A DNA stretch of 17,871 nt. Source: Candidatus Caccousia avistercoris (GTDB lineage: Bacteria > Bacillota > Clostridia > Oscillospirales > Acutalibacteraceae). The translations under genes and the position numbers were made by a program. Below are positions 1 through 6,397 of this stretch, one piece after another. The notes beneath the pieces were generated by a model. It searched no databases. It saw only the letters and a program-made list of their open reading frames with translations, and was not told the DNA's origin. The stretch lies in the NCBI GenBank assembly GCA_018715025.1, contig DVMK01000182.1:1-17871 (forward strand), given 5' to 3'. Position 1 is the stretch's first letter; every line of letters starts with the position of its first letter.

Positions 1-233
1 CGTTTGTTTTCATCTCACGGTAGACACCGTTGCTTGGATTTTTGCGGATCAAATCGTCATCCACAGCAAGCTCTAAAACCGGATGGATCAGATTGTTGAT
101 GCTTTCCAAGGAATTGGAGGCAAAGCTCTCCTGCAGCAGTTTGGCGTACAGCAATTTGACATCGCTTTTATGGATCTTGGAAAGCGCCTTTTCTGCGATA
201 GATTCGTGTTGGATATAGTGTTCCCCACCATGA
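1..233 (-). pseudogene. Tyrosine recombinase (phage/Tn916-type integrase) fragment, core-binding domain
   Basis: Read on the minus strand, this stretch is open and encodes the helical core-binding (SAM-like) domain of a tyrosine recombinase. Recognisable pieces are HYIQHESIAEKALSKI, then HKSDVKLLYAKLLQE, then a helix with SINNLIHPVLELAVDDDLI, ending RKNPSNGVYREMK. This is the usual 'sites for HI-x-P-LG / L-x-I / NPxxGV' layout of Tn916- and phage-type integrases. The catalytic domain (R..HxxR..Y) would lie beyond the left edge and is not visible. Neither the arm-binding N-terminal domain nor a start codon is present: around 205-235 the reading passes directly into metG sequence on the other strand. 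The base composition is visibly more AT-rich than the rest of the window. It could be the remnant of an integrative element or the product of a chimeric join. Family call by recognition of sequence pattern only. Confidence 0.7.
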
Positions 234-730
234 AGCCGCTGAAGGACGCCAGCGGGGAAAATGATGGGAAAATGGAGGCCGGGAAGGCGGCAGGGGAAGG
301 CGTCACCGGCAGGGCGGACGTTCCGGCCGCCATCGAAATAAAGGATGAGCCTATCGACTTTTCCAAGGTCGAAATCGAGCCCCTGTTCCAGGATCAGGTG
401 GATTTTGAGACCTTCTCCAAGTCTGACTTCCGTGCGGTGAAGGTAATGGCCTGCGAGGCGGTACCCAAGTCCAAGAAGCTGCTGAAATTCACCCTGGACG
501 ACGGCACCGGCCAGGACCGGGTCATTCTCAGCGGCATCCACGCCTACTACGAGCCAGAAGAGCTGGTGGGCAAGACCCTGATCGCCATTGTGAACCTGCC
601 CCCCAGGAAGATGATGGGCATCGACTCCTGCGGCATGCTCCTTTCCGCCATTCACAGCGAAGAGGGCCAGGAGCGGCTGAACCTGCTTATGGCAGACAGC
701 CGCATCCCGGCCGGGGCCAAGCTGTACTGA
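218..730 (+). CDS. metG: Methionyl-tRNA synthetase 3' fragment (C-terminal tRNA-binding domain)
   Basis: This frame encodes the end of a bacterial MetRS. First comes a charged linker (VPAAIEIKDEPIDFSKVEIEP), then the appended Trbp111/EMAP-II-like OB-fold domain at about 401-727, with the typical DFETFSKSDFRAVKV, SKKLLKFTLDDG, ILSGIHAYYEPEELVGK, NLPPRKMMGI and SCGMLLSA segments. In intact MetRS this domain dimerises the enzyme and binds tRNA. The catalytic Rossmann domain (HIGH, KMSKS) and anticodon domain, roughly 500 residues, are absent. The reading frame stays open upstream to an ATG at 83, but that part is antisense to the integrase fragment and is not MetRS. The in-frame ATGs at 230 and 269 have no Shine-Dalgarno site, so a free-standing tRNA-binding protein is unlikely. 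A strong terminator follows. I treat it as a truncated gene at a junction, either a real rearrangement or a join in assembly. Confidence 0.85.
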   Translation: MFPTMKPLKDASGENDGKMEAGKAAGEGVTGRADVPAAIEIKDEPIDFSKVEIEPLFQDQVDFETFSKSDFRAVKVMACEAVPKSKKLLKFTLDDGTGQDRVILSGIHAYYEPEELVGKTLIAIVNLPPRKMMGIDSCGMLLSAIHSEEGQERLNLLMADSRIPAGAKLY

Positions 731-741
731 GCCGTCCTTCC

Positions 742-790
742 GGCGCGCTCCGTCCCCAGGCTGCCTGGGGCGGGGCGCGCTTTTTCTTTC
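742..790 (+). terminator. Intrinsic terminator after metG
   Basis: A long GC-rich stem (left arm 743-760, loop CTG at 761-763, right arm 764-780, one small internal bulge) is followed directly by a T-rich tract at 781-790. It lies 12 nt after the metG stop. A second small hairpin, CCCCGCC/GGCGGGG with a 4-nt loop, sits at 793-810 and lacks a clear T tract. Confidence 0.85.
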
Positions 791-855
791 TCCCCCGCCC
801 AAAGGCGGGGCCCTTCTCTTCCTACAAATTCCCCCTTCTTTCCCCACCGTTTATA

Positions 856-884
856 TTGATTTTTTCAGGCGATTGTGATACAGT
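856..884 (+). promoter_or_regulatory. Sigma-A type promoter for the nucleoside hydrolase operon
   Basis: TTGATT (856-861) and TACAGT (879-884) are separated by exactly 17 bp. The predicted transcript would begin near 891 and run into a short leader with a hairpin (892-916) before the Shine-Dalgarno site of the gene starting at 932. Confidence 0.7.
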
Positions 885-891
885 TTCTGGT

Positions 892-916
892 AAAGGCGGG
901 CGAAGTCTCCGCCTTT
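892..916 (+). promoter_or_regulatory. Leader hairpin in front of the nucleoside hydrolase gene
   Basis: AAAGGCGG (892-899) and CCGCCTTT (909-916) form a perfect 8-bp stem with a 9-nt loop, followed by TTTTC and, a few bases later, GGGAGG of the Shine-Dalgarno site. It is placed exactly at the predicted 5' end of the mRNA. It could stabilise the transcript or act as a weak attenuator. No known riboswitch class is recognised. Confidence 0.45.
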
Positions 917-931
917 TCGGGAGGTTGATGT

Positions 932-1840
932 ATGACACAGGAACAGCTGTTAAAAAGGCTGGAAAAGCCGAAGGGGCCGGTGGACGTTGTGCTGGACACC
1001 GACACCTTCAACGAAATTGACGACCAGTACGCCCTTTCCTACCTGCTCCGCTCGCCGGAACGGCTGCGGCTGCAGGCGGTGTACGCCGCCCCCTTCTGGA
1101 ACGAGAAATCCACCGGGCCGGAGGACGGCATGGAGAAAAGCTACCGGGAAATTCTGAACGTGCTTCATCTCTTGGGAGAAGACCGGTACATCCCCCAGGT
1201 GCTGAAGGGTTCCCGCCAATACCTGGAGGGGGAGGACAAGCCGGCGGAAGCCCCCGCCGCCCGCGACCTGGTGCGCCGGGCCCTGGGGCAGCCGGAGGAC
1301 AGCCCCCTGTACGTGGTGGCCATTGGGGCGATTACCAACGTGGCCTCCGCTTTGCTGATGGAACCGGCGATTCGGGAAAAGATTGTGGTGGTCTGGCTGG
1401 GCGGCCACGCCTACAGCTGGCCGGACACGAAAGAGTTCAACATGCAGCAGGACGTGGCCGCCGCCCGGGTGGTGTTCGGCTGCGGGGTGCCGCTGGTGCA
1501 GCTGCCCTGCATGGGCGTGGTAAGCGCCTTCGCCGCCACCGGGCCTGAGCTGGAGCATTGGCTGCGGGGGAAAAACGCCCTGTGCGACTACCTGGCAGAC
1601 CTGACCGCCAGGGAGGCTGAGGCCTGCGGCATGGGCCCCTGCTGGAGCCGCGTCATTTGGGACGTAACGGCCGTGGCCTGGCTTACCGGGGATTTTATGG
1701 AGGACTGCCTCACCCCCAGCCCCATCCCTCAGTACGACCACCGGTACAGCTTCGACCCCACCAGGCACTTTATCCGCTATGTGTACCATATCCGCCGGGA
1801 CAAGCTGATGGAGGATCTGTTCCGGAAGCTGGCAAAATAA
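932..1840 (+). CDS. Nucleoside hydrolase-like protein
   Basis: The 302-residue product belongs to the inosine-uridine-preferring nucleoside hydrolase (IunH) fold, whose members cleave the N-glycosidic bond of ribonucleosides using a calcium bound by aspartates. The N-terminal strand carries DTDTFNEIDDQYAL (Asp22, Asp24, Asp30, Asp31), a longer version of the canonical DxDxGxDDA loop seen in a divergent subgroup. Further family marks are AIGAITNVA (131-138 region), VWLGG, EFNMQQD (Asn170, Asp174) and IWDVTAVAW near 242-250. In classical enzymes that last motif is HD, with the His acting in catalysis. Here it is Trp243-Asp244, so the substrate may not be a standard purine or pyrimidine nucleoside. 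No signal peptide is seen, so it is cytoplasmic. The start is set by GGGAGG about 7 nt upstream. It is the first gene of an operon with the GH20 enzyme 40 nt downstream. Family is confident; exact substrate is unknown. Confidence 0.87.
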   Translation: MTQEQLLKRLEKPKGPVDVVLDTDTFNEIDDQYALSYLLRSPERLRLQAVYAAPFWNEKSTGPEDGMEKSYREILNVLHLLGEDRYIPQVLKGSRQYLEGEDKPAEAPAARDLVRRALGQPEDSPLYVVAIGAITNVASALLMEPAIREKIVVVWLGGHAYSWPDTKEFNMQQDVAAARVVFGCGVPLVQLPCMGVVSAFAATGPELEHWLRGKNALCDYLADLTAREAEACGMGPCWSRVIWDVTAVAWLTGDFMEDCLTPSPIPQYDHRYSFDPTRHFIRYVYHIRRDKLMEDLFRKLAK

Positions 1841-1880
1841 GAAACAGCCTGCCCTTGGCGGCGCAGAAGGAGGAATTTTC

Positions 1881-3752
1881 ATGATGCACGGATTGACCCA
1901 GAGGGAGCAGCGGATGCTGCCCTATTTTTACCAGGAGGGGACGCTTCCCTTCGACGGGGAAAAGGTGACCTACCGGCACGAGGGGGAGGGCATCGCCATC
2001 TCCTGCAAAAACGGGGAAGCGCAGGTCCGCCTGGGAAGCGAGTCCTATTTCGGCCGTTCCCTCACCCTTCTGGAGGAGGGCTTCGCCTCCGGCGGGGACT
2101 TCGCCCTGGAGGAAACCCCCGCGTACCAGAATCTGGGGCTTATGGCAGACTGCTCCCGCGGAGCGGTGCTGAACCGGGAAGCCTTCCAGCGCCTTATCAC
2201 AGCCCTTTCCCGCATGGGGTACACGGTGCTGCAGCTGTACATTGAGGATGTGTACGAAATTCCCGAATACCCCTACTTCGGCTGGGGCCGGGGCCGCTAC
2301 ACCGCCGAAGAAATGAAGTGGATGGACGAGTTCGCCGCCGGATTCGGCATCGAGCTCATTCCCGCCATTCAGACCCTGGCCCACCTGCGCCAGATCTTCC
2401 GCTGGCCTGTTTTCCGCGACGTTCACGACCTGGACGACATCCTGCTGGCAGGGGAGGAAAAGACGTACCAGCTCATCGACGCCATGTTCCGCACCCTCAG
2501 CTCCTGCTTTTCCAGCCGCCGCATCAACATCGGCATGGACGAGGCCCACATGGTGGGCCTGGGCAAATACCTGGACAAGCACGGCTTCCAGGACCGGATG
2601 AAGATTATGCTGGACCATTTCCAGCGGGTGCACCAGCTGGCCAACAAAAACGGCCTGCACCCCATGATGTGGAGCGACATGTTCTTCCGCCTGGCCGCGG
2701 GGGGCGAATATTACGCAGAAAACTGCAGGATCGATCCCCGTATCCGGGAAAGCATTCCGGAGGACGTTTCCCTGGTATACTGGGATTATTATTCTGAGAA
2801 AAAATCCACCTATGACAATATGCTGGACCGCCACCGGGAAATGGCAGACCACATTATTTTCGCAGGCGGCGCCTGGAAGTGGATGGGCTTCTGCCCCAAC
2901 AACCACTATTCCCTGAAAATCGCCAGGCTGGCCCACGAAAGCTGCAAGGAGCACGGGGTAAACGAGGTGCTCATCACCGCCTGGGGCGACAACGGCGGCG
3001 AAACGCCCATGTTCTCCATCCTGCCCGCCCTGCAGTACTGGGCAGAGTTGTGCTGGGCCAACAACCAGAGCGAGGAAGCGGCGGCAAAGCGTCTGGCGGT
3101 TTCCTGCGGGGCCTCCTGGGAGGACTTCCTCCTGCTGGACGAGCCCCATTTCTCCCCCGGCAACCAGGAGCGCCGCTGCGGAAACACCGCCCACAAGTAC
3201 CTGCTGTACCAGGACGTGCTGCAGGGCCTGTTTGACGCCCATGTGCGGCCGGACGAGTACGCCGCCTTCTACGCCGCCTGCGCCGGGAAGCTGGAGGCCT
3301 CTGCGGCCAAGGGCGGCGAGTGGGCCTACCTGCCCCGCACCGAGGCCCTTCTGTGCCGGGTGCTGGAAAAGAAGTGCCGCGCCGGCATTGACCTGCGGCA
3401 GCTGTACCTGGCGGGGGACAAAGAGGGCCTGGGCCGCTATGCGGAAAACGACCTGCCTGAGCTGCTGGCCCGGGTAGAGGCCTTTGCCGCCGCCTTCCAC
3501 AGCCAGTGGCTGCACGAGAACCGCCCCGCCGGCCTGGACGCCTTTGACATCCGCATAGGCGGCGTGCTGCAGCGCACCCGCACCGCCATAGAGCGGGTGA
3601 AGGCCTACGTGGCGGGGGAGACGGACCGCCTGGAGGAGCTGGAGCAGCCCCGCCTGCCCTACGACGGGAAAGAGCATCCCCAGGGCCAGGAGGATCTGGG
3701 CTCCTTCTTCTGGGACAAGGCGATCCTTCCCACAGACATTTCCGCCATCTGA
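1881..3752 (+). CDS. Glycoside hydrolase family 20 beta-N-acetylhexosaminidase, cytoplasmic type
   Basis: This 623-residue protein resembles GH20 exo-beta-N-acetylglucosaminidases/galactosaminidases of the Gram-positive intracellular type (GcnA/ExoI/NgaP group). An N-terminal beta domain (about 1-85) precedes the TIM barrel, which starts at LGLMADCSRGAVLN. Barrel marks are MGYTVLQLYIEDVYE, YPYFGWGRGRYT, LIPAIQTLAHLRQIFRW and the catalytic pair in RRINIGMDEAH (Asp220, Glu221). In this family the Glu is the acid/base, and the Asp holds the substrate acetamido group in substrate-assisted catalysis. Later come MMWSDMFF and WGDNGGE, which line the sugar pocket. A C-terminal helical region (about 450-620) completes it. 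There is no signal peptide, so it acts on imported amino-sugar glycans. A perfect AAGGAGG (1867-1873) 7 nt before the ATG fixes the start. It follows the nucleoside hydrolase gene and is followed after 3 nt by an MGMT-family gene. Alpha/beta-Gal/Glc specificity cannot be read from sequence. Confidence 0.9.
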   Translation: MMHGLTQREQRMLPYFYQEGTLPFDGEKVTYRHEGEGIAISCKNGEAQVRLGSESYFGRSLTLLEEGFASGGDFALEETPAYQNLGLMADCSRGAVLNREAFQRLITALSRMGYTVLQLYIEDVYEIPEYPYFGWGRGRYTAEEMKWMDEFAAGFGIELIPAIQTLAHLRQIFRWPVFRDVHDLDDILLAGEEKTYQLIDAMFRTLSSCFSSRRINIGMDEAHMVGLGKYLDKHGFQDRMKIMLDHFQRVHQLANKNGLHPMMWSDMFFRLAAGGEYYAENCRIDPRIRESIPEDVSLVYWDYYSEKKSTYDNMLDRHREMADHIIFAGGAWKWMGFCPNNHYSLKIARLAHESCKEHGVNEVLITAWGDNGGETPMFSILPALQYWAELCWANNQSEEAAAKRLAVSCGASWEDFLLLDEPHFSPGNQERRCGNTAHKYLLYQDVLQGLFDAHVRPDEYAAFYAACAGKLEASAAKGGEWAYLPRTEALLCRVLEKKCRAGIDLRQLYLAGDKEGLGRYAENDLPELLARVEAFAAAFHSQWLHENRPAGLDAFDIRIGGVLQRTRTAIERVKAYVAGETDRLEELEQPRLPYDGKEHPQGQEDLGSFFWDKAILPTDISAI

Positions 3753-3755
3753 CCG

Positions 3756-4088
3756 GTGGAAAGCAGCTTTCAGAAAATTTACCAGGTGGTAAGCCGCATC
3801 CCCTGCGGGCGGACCGCCACCTACGGGCAGGTCGCGGCCCTGGCGGGCAACCCCCGCTGGGCCCGGGTGGTGGGGTATGCCCTGCACGCCGCCCCGCCTG
3901 ACCTGCCCTGCCACCGGGTGGTCAACCGGGAGGGCCGCACCGCCGATGCCTTCCGCGCCGGCGGGCAGGACTGGCAGCGGATTTTCCTGGAGGAGGAGGG
4001 CGTCCCCTTCCTGCCGGACGGCCGGGTGGACCTGGCCCGCTGCCAGTGGGACGGCGGGGAAGCGCCGGAGAACGGTAACACAAAATAA
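3756..4088 (+). CDS. MGMT-family DNA alkyltransferase (single-domain, Cys-containing)
   Basis: The 110-residue product is just the DNA-binding/active-site domain of O6-alkylguanine-DNA alkyltransferase. Visible marks are the helix-turn-helix start IPCGRTATYGQVAALAG, the segment RWARVVGYALH with the 'arginine finger' Arg37, and the active-site motif PCHRVV with the acceptor Cys52. Alkyltransferase-like (ATL) proteins of similar size usually have Trp in place of this Cys, so this one may be able to accept an alkyl group. It lacks the N-terminal domain of Ada-C/Ogt, as many Clostridial MGMT-family proteins do. Translation begins at a GTG, 3 nt after the GH20 stop, with no obvious Shine-Dalgarno site, which suggests translational coupling. 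The link to amino-sugar metabolism is not obvious and may only be operon convenience. It could instead be an ATL-type lesion sensor that has kept its Cys. Confidence 0.85.
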   Translation: MESSFQKIYQVVSRIPCGRTATYGQVAALAGNPRWARVVGYALHAAPPDLPCHRVVNREGRTADAFRAGGQDWQRIFLEEEGVPFLPDGRVDLARCQWDGGEAPENGNTK

Positions 4089-4101
4089 CGGAACACATTC
4101 T

Positions 4102-4140
4102 GCGGGGGAAGCCGCTCTGCGCACGGCTTCCCCCGCCTTT
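4102..4140 (+). terminator. Intrinsic terminator ending the NH-GH20-MGMT operon
   Basis: A perfect 13-bp inverted repeat (4102-4114 and 4124-4136) with a 9-nt loop is followed by CTTTCTG. It starts 13 nt after the MGMT-family stop codon. The T tract is short, but the stem is very stable. Confidence 0.75.
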
Positions 4141-4253
4141 CTGCCCCCTGGCGCGCTTTGCCCGGCCGGAGGGCGGAGGCGTTTCCAGGCGAACGCCTGC
4201 AGAAGGGTGAATCAACAGGGGAGGCGGCGTGTCTTTCCCACGGGAGGTAGAAC

Positions 4254-5600
4254 ATGGCAAAAGTACGGGATATGACGGAGGGGAAGCCTGCCAGGCTGAT
4301 TCTCTCCTTCGCCCTGCCCCTGATGCTGGGGAACATATTTCAGCAGATGTACATTATTGTGGACACCATGGTGGTGGGAAAATTTGTGGGGGTGGACGCC
4401 CTGGCCGCCGTAGGGGCGGCAGACTGGCTAAACTGGCTGGTCATCGGGCTCATCCAGGGGCTGACCCAGGGGTTTTCCATCCTGGTTTCCCAGCGGTTCG
4501 GCGCCGGGGACTGGAGGGGGCTGAACCGGGCCATTGCCGGGTCCGTCCTTCTGGCAGGGGCGGCGGGGGCTGTGCTCACGGCTCTGTCGCTCAGCCTGGC
4601 CCGGCCGGTGCTGGTGCTGCTGAACACCCCGGCCGCCATTCTGGACGGGGCTCTGTCGTACCTGTACGTCATGTTCTCCGGCTGCATGGCGGTCATGGGC
4701 TACAACGTGTTCGCCGCTGTTCTGCGGGCGATGGGGAACAGCCGCACCCCGCTGACGGCCATGATCATCGCCGCCCTGCTGAACGTGGGCCTGGACCTGC
4801 TGTTTGTGCTGGGCTTTCACTGGGGGATTGCCGGGGCGGCGGCGGCCACGGTGCTGGCCCAGGTGGTTTCCTGCCTGATCTGCCTGTTCGCCCTGCGGGG
4901 CCTTCCCATCCCCCCCATGGAAAAGGGGGACTGGCGGCCCAGCCTGCCGCTGTACGGCCAGCTGCTGAAGCTGGGGGCGCCGCTGGCCTTTCAGAACACC
5001 ATCATCGCCGTGGGGGGCATGGCGGTGCAGTCGGTGGTGAACGGCTTCGGCGTGCTGTTTGTGGCCGGGTACACCGCCACGAACAAGCTGTACGGCCTGC
5101 TGGAGATCGCCGCCACCTCCTTCGGCTTCTCCATGGCATCCTACACCGGCCAGAACCTGGGGGCCAGGCAGTACGGCCGCATCCGCGCCGGCATGCGGGC
5201 CGCCAGCCGCATGGCGGTGGCCACCGCCCTCGTCATCTCGGCCCTTATGGTTCTGCTGGGCAGGCAGATTCTCATGCTGTTCATCTCCGGCGACCCGGCC
5301 CAGCAGGAGCAGGTGCTGGCCATCGCCTTCCGGTTCCTGTGCATCATGAGCGCCGGGCTTTTCATACTGTACCTGCTGCATGTGTACCGCTCTGCCCTGC
5401 AGGGGATGGGGAACACCCTGGTTCCCATGGCCTCCGGCATCATCGAAATGTTCATGCGGGTGGGCTGCGCCGTGCTGCTCCCCTCCCTGGTGGGCCAGGA
5501 CGGGGTCTTTCTGGCCGAGGTTGTCGCCTGGGCGGGGGCCGCGGTGCTGCTCATCGCCATGTACTACCGCACCGCCGCCCGCTGGAAATCCGCCCCTTAG
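4254..5600 (+). CDS. MATE family multidrug/Na+ efflux transporter
   Basis: The 448-residue product is an integral membrane protein of the usual MATE (MatE/NorM/DinF) length with about 12 hydrophobic segments. The N-terminus shows the family opening MTEGKPARLILSFALPLMLG, followed by IFQQMYIIVDTMVVGKFVG. The second half repeats the pattern with KLGAPLAFQNTIIAVGG and ATNKLYGLLEIAATSFGFS, then YTGQNLGARQYGRI, the loop typical of this family. Such proteins export cationic drugs or metabolites in exchange for Na+ or H+. The substrate cannot be read here. The start is supported by GGGAGGT about 8 nt upstream. Upstream (4141-4253) there is only a short inverted repeat (4177-4183 with 4192-4198) and no clear promoter. 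The next gene begins 53 nt downstream, so the two may share a transcript that ends at the 6143-6190 terminator. Confidence 0.92.
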   Translation: MAKVRDMTEGKPARLILSFALPLMLGNIFQQMYIIVDTMVVGKFVGVDALAAVGAADWLNWLVIGLIQGLTQGFSILVSQRFGAGDWRGLNRAIAGSVLLAGAAGAVLTALSLSLARPVLVLLNTPAAILDGALSYLYVMFSGCMAVMGYNVFAAVLRAMGNSRTPLTAMIIAALLNVGLDLLFVLGFHWGIAGAAAATVLAQVVSCLICLFALRGLPIPPMEKGDWRPSLPLYGQLLKLGAPLAFQNTIIAVGGMAVQSVVNGFGVLFVAGYTATNKLYGLLEIAATSFGFSMASYTGQNLGARQYGRIRAGMRAASRMAVATALVISALMVLLGRQILMLFISGDPAQQEQVLAIAFRFLCIMSAGLFILYLLHVYRSALQGMGNTLVPMASGIIEMFMRVGCAVLLPSLVGQDGVFLAEVVAWAGAAVLLIAMYYRTAARWKSAP

Positions 5601-5653
5601 CCGTGGGCGGGGCGCGCGTTTTGGATGCTTTCAAGCGACAGGAGGAAGATAGC

Positions 5654-6073
5654 ATGATACCACAGCGAAGCTTTGCGGCGTTTCTTCTGCTCAGCCTTCT
5701 CACCTGCGGCATTTACGGGATTGTGTTTTTCTGCCGGTGGACGCGGGAAAACAACCACCTGTGCCAGGGGGACGGCTGGGAAAGCCCCGGGTTCCCCGCT
5801 GTGCTGCTGCTTTCCGTCCTCACCCTGGGGATTTACGGCCTTTACTGGTGCTGGCGGATGGGCAACCGCCTGCAGGAAAACGCGGTCCGGTACCAGCTGC
5901 AGCTGAGCACAGGCGGCGGCGCGGTGCTGCTGTGGATGACCCTGGGCTCGCTCTGCCTGTTCGGCCTGGGCTTTTTGGTGGGCCTTTTCCTGCTTGTCCA
6001 CGGCCAGAACCGGCTGGCAGCCGCCTACAACCAATACGCGGCCGCCCTGACCCGGCCCGCCGCCCAGGGGTGA
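5654..6073 (+). CDS. Small DUF4234-like membrane protein
   Basis: The 139-residue product has about four hydrophobic segments. Two near-identical motifs stand out: LLSLLTCGIYGIVFFCRW at about 12-29 and LLSVLTLGIYGLYWCWRM at about 51-68. This (L)TxGIY-x-(I/L)-x-(F/W) element is the signature of DUF4234-type proteins and looks like an internal duplication. A longer glycine-rich hydrophobic region (about 90-115) then leads to GQNRLAAAYNQYA at the C-terminus. Function is unknown for the family. The start is fixed by AGGAGG 9 nt before the ATG. The same frame stays open far upstream, but that part only shadows the MATE gene in another frame. A terminator follows at 6143-6190. Confidence 0.75.
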   Translation: MIPQRSFAAFLLLSLLTCGIYGIVFFCRWTRENNHLCQGDGWESPGFPAVLLLSVLTLGIYGLYWCWRMGNRLQENAVRYQLQLSTGGGAVLLWMTLGSLCLFGLGFLVGLFLLVHGQNRLAAAYNQYAAALTRPAAQG

Positions 6074-6142
6074 GGGGGAGGTTTGTCTTTTTACTATACA
6101 ATTGTAAGAGAGCGCAAATTTGAAGGTTTCTAAGTAAAAAAA

Positions 6143-6190
6143 GTCAACCATACCTCCTGGCATTCCGACAGGGTATGGTTGGCTTTGTTT
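6143..6190 (+). terminator. Intrinsic terminator after the DUF4234-like gene
   Basis: Arms GTCAACCATACC (6143-6154) and GGTATGGTTGGC (6172-6183) form a 12-bp stem with one G-T pair and a 17-nt loop, followed by TTTGTTTGT. A run of A residues (6136-6142) on the left side would also give a T run for transcription in the other direction. It may therefore work both ways between the convergent DUF4234 and response regulator genes. Confidence 0.8.
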
Positions 6191-6397
6191 GTAACAGCGG
6201 CGGCAGGCTGGGCTTTTTCGCATGTATTAAGATATAATAAAATTATCGAGCAAAAGCTATTCGAGCAACCATCGAGTCCCTTTGTTAGGTAAATGCGTTT
6301 CCAATTACTGTTAATCATGTTCTCTATTTGTTATCCAGTGTATCATACTGTCTAGCGAATGGGGCAGATCGCCGTCCCCTGGCGGGGCTTTGCATGT
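6191..6397. other. AT-rich intergenic stretch with no recognisable gene
   Basis: Between the terminator and the response regulator stop, the sequence turns AT-rich (about 6222-6350), unlike the flanking genes. It contains two TCGAGCAA copies (6247-6254, 6262-6269) and a third TCGAG (6273-6277). TATAAT at 6233-6238 has no -35 at normal spacing. I see no coding region, tRNA or convincing terminator for the response regulator here. It may be a degraded remnant of something inserted. Confidence 0.5.

Noticed and set aside
83..217. In-frame plus-strand extension upstream of the metG fragment, beginning at an ATG
   Set aside because: It is antisense to the recognisable integrase fragment and shows no MetRS likeness or Shine-Dalgarno site.
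1770..4124. Very long minus-strand open frame opposite the GH20 gene
   Set aside because: Composition is Gly/Ala/Val/Gln-rich with no domain, as expected of the complement of a GC-rich gene. The plus strand holds clear family motifs and Shine-Dalgarno sites.
6233..6238. TATAAT as a promoter in the AT-rich spacer
   Set aside because: No -35 lies at 16-18 bp and no gene follows on that strand before the response regulator's antisense strand. I leave it as a note only.
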